Origin: DASSFG01 sp035547915
GTDB lineage: Bacteria; Planctomycetota; Planctomycetia; Pirellulales; JAICIG01
DNA length: 64,000 bases
Reading direction: 5' to 3'
Assembly (NCBI GenBank): GCA_035547915.1
Contig: DASZTS010000110.1
Coordinates: 1-64,000, forward strand
Made by a program: the position numbers and the translations under genes. Positions 59,981 through 64,000 of the stretch are shown in pieces; position 1 is the first letter of the stretch, and each line of letters starts with the position of its first letter. The notes beneath the pieces were generated by a model. The model saw only the letters and a list, made by a program, of their open reading frames with translations. It was not told the origin of the DNA and ran no database searches.

Positions 59981-61543
59981 TCAGTCGGGCAACTCTTCGT
60001 GCTTTGGCTCCGGCAGCCAGAAGGTGATGATACTACCCAGTCCATAGACGAGGGCGGCTACAGCCGCCGCAGCATAGGCAATGCTCGCCGACTTCGAGAT
60101 GCCGCTCATCGAGGCGGCGAGGATTGGCGCCAGATGCGTAGCCAAAGGGTTGGCGGCAGTGCCGATCATGCGACCGCCGACATTGGCCGCAAAGCCTTCG
60201 CCGGTCCCTCGCAGATAAGTCGGATAGGCACGCGGTAGATAATTGCCCCAAAAGCTGAATTGCGCGACCGTGAAAAAGCCAGCGGCGAACATGCCCCACT
60301 TCAATACGTCGAGATTGTGACTCGCCAAGTTGCCGGCCGCTGGAAATGCGTAGACCAGCGGAATCACAATCAAGCCTGGGAGTTGGAAGACACGAAGCAA
60401 GGATCGACGGCTAACGATACGCAAGGCAAGCCATGCTAGCACGAATCGGCCCACCAAGCCTCCGACCTCTTGCCAGAGCTGTACATCGCCGACGATTTGC
60501 TGCTGAGCTCGCTGTAGCGGCTCAATGCGCTTTTTGACCGCCTTGTACTCTTCCGAACCCGGTTCTGCTTTATCCAACTCGGCGCGCAGCTTCATCAACT
60601 GCGAAACGCCACGAAGCTCCTCAACCTTCTTCTCATAAGCCTCGGTTGGCAAGCTACCCGAACGCGCCGCCTCGAGGGACTTCTCGGCATCTTTGAGTAC
60701 CGGGCCAGCCAACAAACCTGGCACGATTTGCGGCGTGAGCTGAATCGCTCCAAATGCGGCGCCATAGCCGCAGGCAAACAGGGCTGCCGTGACGACCGTC
60801 GTACGCAGAAAGGCGGGCTGAAACAGCTCGGCAATACTAGGCCGCTTCAGTTTGCCGCCCGCCCGCTTTTCGCGCCAGGCCGGAGATTCGGGTAAGAACG
60901 GACGAATAACAATGAGCGGAATCGCCGGAATCAACCCCGACACGAGCGTGTACCGCCAGAAGGCCGTCGGACCTTCAAAAGGCCCCCAAGCTGGCAGGCT
61001 GCTGGAGTAGGCGACGAAGAATTTGAAGGCGCCCGTGATCATCAATCCGCCGAGCGACGAGAAGGCTTGAGTGTAACCGAGCACCGCTTCGCGCTGGCGC
61101 GGATCGGGAAACAATTCTGAAAGCCAAGCGACCGCGGCGACGAATTCGACGCAGACCCCAATGAACGTCGTACAGCGCAAGATCAAAAGCATCCAGGCGG
61201 AGGTGCTGAACCCCGCTGCCGCGGCGGAAAAAGCGTACAGCAAAATGCTCCAAACCAGCACGCGTCGGCGGCCAAGCAAGTCAGTCAAATAGCCGCCCAA
61301 CAGACCGAATGTGCCGCCACAAAGGGCGCTGCCCCACATGATTCGACCGGTCCACTGGAGGATCAGGTTATTCCCAACCGTCGTATCGGGATCGACGTGA
61401 AGCAAGAACGCCAGTGCCGGTCGGGCGATGAGCGGCATCATGAGGAGTTCGTAGATATCGAATGCAAACCCGATCGCCGCGATGGTGCAAATCAACCATT
61501 GAACCGAGGTTAGTTTTTGCGGCGCTGAAGGGGATGAACTCAT
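59981..61543 (-). CDS. MFS transporter with charged coiled-coil insert
   Basis: 520 residues from ATG 61543; a longer frame to 61723 adds a segment unlike MFS proteins. Motif A is GYLTDLLGRRRVL, and AAVAWLSELFPDPRQREAVLG lies near helices 4-5. After helix 7 (FACGYGAAFGAIQL) there is an insert of about 85 residues, rich in Lys/Glu and probably coiled coil (DAEKSLEAARSG, KVEELRGVSQLMKLRAELDK, VKKRIEPLQRAQQQ), before helix 8. By standard topology this loop is periplasmic. Substrate unknown. First gene of the MFS pair. Confidence 0.87.
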   Translation of the reverse strand: MSSSPSAPQKLTSVQWLICTIAAIGFAFDIYELLMMPLIARPALAFLLHVDPDTTVGNNLILQWTGRIMWGSALCGGTFGLLGGYLTDLLGRRRVLVWSILLYAFSAAAAGFSTSAWMLLILRCTTFIGVCVEFVAAVAWLSELFPDPRQREAVLGYTQAFSSLGGLMITGAFKFFVAYSSSLPAWGPFEGPTAFWRYTLVSGLIPAIPLIVIRPFLPESPAWREKRAGGKLKRPSIAELFQPAFLRTTVVTAALFACGYGAAFGAIQLTPQIVPGLLAGPVLKDAEKSLEAARSGSLPTEAYEKKVEELRGVSQLMKLRAELDKAEPGSEEYKAVKKRIEPLQRAQQQIVGDVQLWQEVGGLVGRFVLAWLALRIVSRRSLLRVFQLPGLIVIPLVYAFPAAGNLASHNLDVLKWGMFAAGFFTVAQFSFWGNYLPRAYPTYLRGTGEGFAANVGGRMIGTAANPLATHLAPILAASMSGISKSASIAYAAAAVAALVYGLGSIITFWLPEPKHEELPD

Positions 61544-61701
61544 CAGATCGTCGGCCTTGGCGGGAAACAACAGGCGGGGGGCAACGGCGAAACCATTGTT
61601 GCAACGAGCATAACAGCCGGCACGCGCGGTTGCCAGCGGCCAATCAGGCGTTGTAGACCACCATGCGAGGTGTTTGCGTCGCTTCTTGATCGATGCGCAA
61701 T

Positions 61702-61737
61702 AAAAAACCCGCGCGGCCAGCATACCAGCCGCGCGGG
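61702..61737 (-). terminator. Intrinsic terminator after the DUF11/DUF4214 gene
   Basis: On the minus strand a perfect 10-bp GC stem (61728-61737 with 61708-61717: CCCGCGCGGC / GCCGCGCGGG, 10-nt loop) is followed by six T (61702-61707). It lies 38 nt after the stop codon at 61776. A clear rho-independent terminator. Confidence 0.85.
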
Positions 61738-61775
61738 CGTCGGTTACCTGAATACCTCCGATCTTAAACGTCCGT

Positions 61776-64000
61776 CTAGTCGGTCACCGGACGGTTGGGA
61801 TTGCTGTAGTACTGCGCACTGTCGAGCATGAGCAACTGCACGTCATCCCACGATGCTCCGCCCGCCAGGGCGGCAAAGAACGCGTCGTTCCCCTCTTGGC
61901 TGTTGCCGTAGGGTCCCTCGAAGTAGAGGTTATCCCAGCCGGCTCCCGTCATGAGGGCCAAGTCCGTGCTGCCGGTTCCGGCCGGAGTGCCGGGCGCCGC
62001 CAGCGGATGCGCGGCCGTTCCACCCGGCGCCGGGTAGAAGGTGTCGAGCAGGATGTGTGCCGCCTCGGGCGTTGTCAGCAGGTCGCGGACGATGCCGTCG
62101 CGATCGCCGGGACCACGCGTCTGAAGTTCCTGCATCCAGAACGCCGAGCCGCTCCCGTCGGGGGCACGTCCGAGCAAATCTTCGTACAGGGCGTTGATCC
62201 AGCCTTGCGGCGTGTTTCCGGAATCGAGATAGAATTCCTGGGAACCGAGGATGGCCGACAGGACATACTTTTCGTCGGCGCTGCCCGAGTGGCCTCCCGG
62301 CGTGCCGGGATCGCCCATGAGCTGTACCCAGAAGTTCAAACCAGCCGTGTCGGGAGCACGATTCAGGAACACTTCGTACAGGCTGTCCACATAATGGATC
62401 TTGTACTCTTGAGAGTTCAAGAAGGCTTGTACGACTTGGGCCTGACCGGCGGCATTTGGATGGTCGGCGAGGTAGCCGAGGTAGAACGACATGCCTCCCG
62501 AATCGGGCTCGCGGCCGAGCAATTCACGATACAGGTTCGTGATGAAGGTCTGCGCCGTACCGTCGCCCGGCACGCCGGCCAGGAAAGGTGCCAGGCCGGT
62601 GGGCGTCACCGTGGCGATGCTCGTCGCGGCCGATGCCGTCACGGCTACGCCACCGTTGAAGCTCGGGCTCGAGACGCTGGCCGTATTGGTCACCGTCGTG
62701 CCGGCTACAGAGGACGTGGGTGTTACGACGATCACGATCGTGTCCGAGGCGCCAGCGGCGAGAGTGCCGATATTGTCGGTCACGGTGCCGTTGTTGTTGG
62801 ACAGGGTCGTGCCGAGCGTTTGGTCGATGGCCGACACGAACGTCAGGCCAGCCGGCAACGTATCGGTCATCGTCGTACCCGTTGCGGACGAACCGCCCGT
62901 GTTGCTGACGATGATCGTGTACGTCAGGTTCTGGCCAACACTGCCGCTGGCGCTGGCCGTCTTGCTGATCGACAGTACGGCGCCGGTGGGCGTCGTGGAC
63001 TGTATCTGCGTCGTGACCTGTGCCACCGTATTGGTACTACTGTTGGAAGTCGAAGTCGTCACACTCGCTGTGTTGGTGACGGAGGATCCGGCCACCGTTT
63101 GGTTCGGCGTGACCACCACGGTGATGGTGTCGGTCGAGCCGGCTGCCATGTTGCCGATGTTGTCGGTGAGCGTGCCGCCCGACGGAACGAGACTCGTGTT
63201 CGACGTGTTATCGATCGCCGAGACAAAGGTCACGTTGCTGGGCAGTGCATCCACCACCGTCACGCCCGCCGCACTGGCAGCTCCGGCCGCGTTGGTCACC
63301 GTGATGGTGTAGGTCAGATCCTGCCCCACGGTGCCCACCGTCGGCGATGCCGTTTTGGTGATCGACAGGTTCGCCTGGGCGGCCGCCGTCTGGACAGGAG
63401 TGCTCACGGTCACCGAGTTGTTGGCCGTGTTGCTGTCGACCTGATCCCCAGTCACCGAGGCCGTATTGACCAGGGTGCCCGTAGCCGTCGGCGTGACGGT
63501 CACAGTGATCGTGTCGGTGGCACCCGCGGCCAGGCTACCGATGCTGTCGATCAGGACGCCGCCGCTCGGCGTCAGCGAACCACCCGACGTGCCATCGGTG
63601 GCCGATACGAACGTCGCGTTGGCCGGCAAGGTGTCGGCCATGGTGACGCCGGTGGCGCCAGCCGTCGTACTATTGTTCGTGACGACAATCGTATACACCT
63701 CGGGCTGGTTGACGATGGCCGGGTTCGTGCCGGCCGTCTTGGTCACCGAGAGATCGATCGTCGAGCTGGTAATGCCACCGTTTACGGGCGTGACCGTCGT
63801 CGCCGTATTGTTCGTCGGGACGTTGTCCACCTGGTCGCCGGCCACCGTGGCCGTATTCACCAACACGCCCGTCGCCGTCGGAGTGAGCGAGACGGTGATG
63901 GTCGTGCTCGCGCCGGCCGCCAAGTTGCCGATCGCGTCGGTCAGCACATTGCCAGAAATCGTACCGGCGCTCGCCGTGTAGCTCGTGGCGTTGGTCGGCA
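61776..64000 (-). CDS. DUF11-repeat surface protein with C-terminal DUF4214 domains (5' end outside the window)
   Basis: The frame is open to the right edge (741 codons visible, N-terminus missing). The N-terminal visible part holds one partial and three complete DUF11 beta-sandwich repeats of about 115-120 residues (signature: SxTKTAxxxxxxVGQxLTYTI, TLPAxxTFVSAxD, IGxLAAGAxDTI). Three DUF4214 units follow (FITNLYRELLGREPDSGG, YVDSLYEVFLNRAPDTAG, INALYEDLLGRAPDGSG), then a short end domain. Such proteins are large and secreted; DUF4214 is often found with S-layer or adhesin-type proteins. Thr/Ser-rich composition and few charged residues fit an extracellular role. A strong terminator follows. 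Confidence 0.88.
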   Translation of the reverse strand, partial: PTNATSYTASAGTISGNVLTDAIGNLAAGASTTITVSLTPTATGVLVNTATVAGDQVDNVPTNNTATTVTPVNGGITSSTIDLSVTKTAGTNPAIVNQPEVYTIVVTNNSTTAGATGVTMADTLPANATFVSATDGTSGGSLTPSGGVLIDSIGSLAAGATDTITVTVTPTATGTLVNTASVTGDQVDSNTANNSVTVSTPVQTAAAQANLSITKTASPTVGTVGQDLTYTITVTNAAGAASAAGVTVVDALPSNVTFVSAIDNTSNTSLVPSGGTLTDNIGNMAAGSTDTITVVVTPNQTVAGSSVTNTASVTTSTSNSSTNTVAQVTTQIQSTTPTGAVLSISKTASASGSVGQNLTYTIIVSNTGGSSATGTTMTDTLPAGLTFVSAIDQTLGTTLSNNNGTVTDNIGTLAAGASDTIVIVVTPTSSVAGTTVTNTASVSSPSFNGGVAVTASAATSIATVTPTGLAPFLAGVPGDGTAQTFITNLYRELLGREPDSGGMSFYLGYLADHPNAAGQAQVVQAFLNSQEYKIHYVDSLYEVFLNRAPDTAGLNFWVQLMGDPGTPGGHSGSADEKYVLSAILGSQEFYLDSGNTPQGWINALYEDLLGRAPDGSGSAFWMQELQTRGPGDRDGIVRDLLTTPEAAHILLDTFYPAPGGTAAHPLAAPGTPAGTGSTDLALMTGAGWDNLYFEGPYGNSQEGNDAFFAALAGGASWDDVQLLMLDSAQYYSNPNRPVTD

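Noticed and set aside
62600..64000. Repeats suggesting a CRISPR or satellite array
   Set aside because: The repeats are coding, about 350 bp apart and match the DUF11 protein domain, with no short spacers.

Overview
The window reads as chromosomal DNA from a planctomycete, most likely of the Pirellulales/Pirellulaceae type. The evidence is a set of lineage-typical families at high GC: a large PVC-type haem protein with beta-propeller, HEAT and CxxCH modules, a Tat-exported DUF1501 protein, a DUF11/DUF4214 surface protein, GYF_2 and leucine-rich-repeat proteins, DUF4432, and Fo ATP synthase subunits with N-terminal leaders. This assignment is inferred from families, not from a marker gene. I found no rRNA, tRNA, CRISPR array, insertion sequence or phage gene.

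Layout. 0.04-5.8 kb: a long hairpin with a T-tract, a type I ABC exporter, a DtxR/MntR-family regulator, a TPR multi-pass membrane protein and a DPM1-like glycosyltransferase. 5.9-8.1 kb: an FHA protein, a 3-TM protein and a bacterial PH-domain membrane protein. 8.4-19.4 kb: a signalling and secretion neighbourhood. A pentapeptide-repeat protein is translationally coupled (TAATG) to a CBS-like/HisKA/REC/REC/Hpt hybrid kinase, followed by a response regulator fused to an RsbW-like ATPase domain. Then come GYF_2 and LRR proteins, a minimal GspE/PilB-like ATPase, a STAS protein, and two large membrane-anchored proteins of unknown function. 19.7-38 kb: a polysaccharide locus with two different Wzm/Wzt ABC-2 exporters, at least six glycosyltransferases, three methyltransferases, an AsnB-type amidotransferase and a coupled 48-residue CxxC protein. 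38-43.5 kb: DUF4432, the PVC haem protein and a PilZ protein. 43.7-45.2 kb: glycogen synthase. 45.2-54 kb: a complete F-type ATP synthase operon (atpZ-I-B-E-F-H-A-[DUF4870]-G-D-C). 54.4-64 kb: DUF4912, DUF1501, LarE, two MFS transporters, and the 3' part of a DUF11/DUF4214 protein that runs off the window.

How they work together. The exporter locus can be read as the synthesis, methylation or amidation, and export of one or two lipid-linked polysaccharides. Some genes in it have visibly lower GC, and one glycosyltransferase seems to keep only half of a second catalytic domain, both of which suggest recombination. The atp operon has a consensus-like promoter with a CRP-type palindrome centred at about -61.5.

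The most unusual non-coding signal is at 22.0-22.66 kb. A roughly 60-70 bp promoter-like repeat occurs twice, and its 21-bp core occurs a third time at 15.97 kb. One copy lies immediately before a roughly 100-nt element that folds into a long stem-loop (candidate small RNA). The other lies immediately before the first exporter operon, which suggests that the two are co-regulated.
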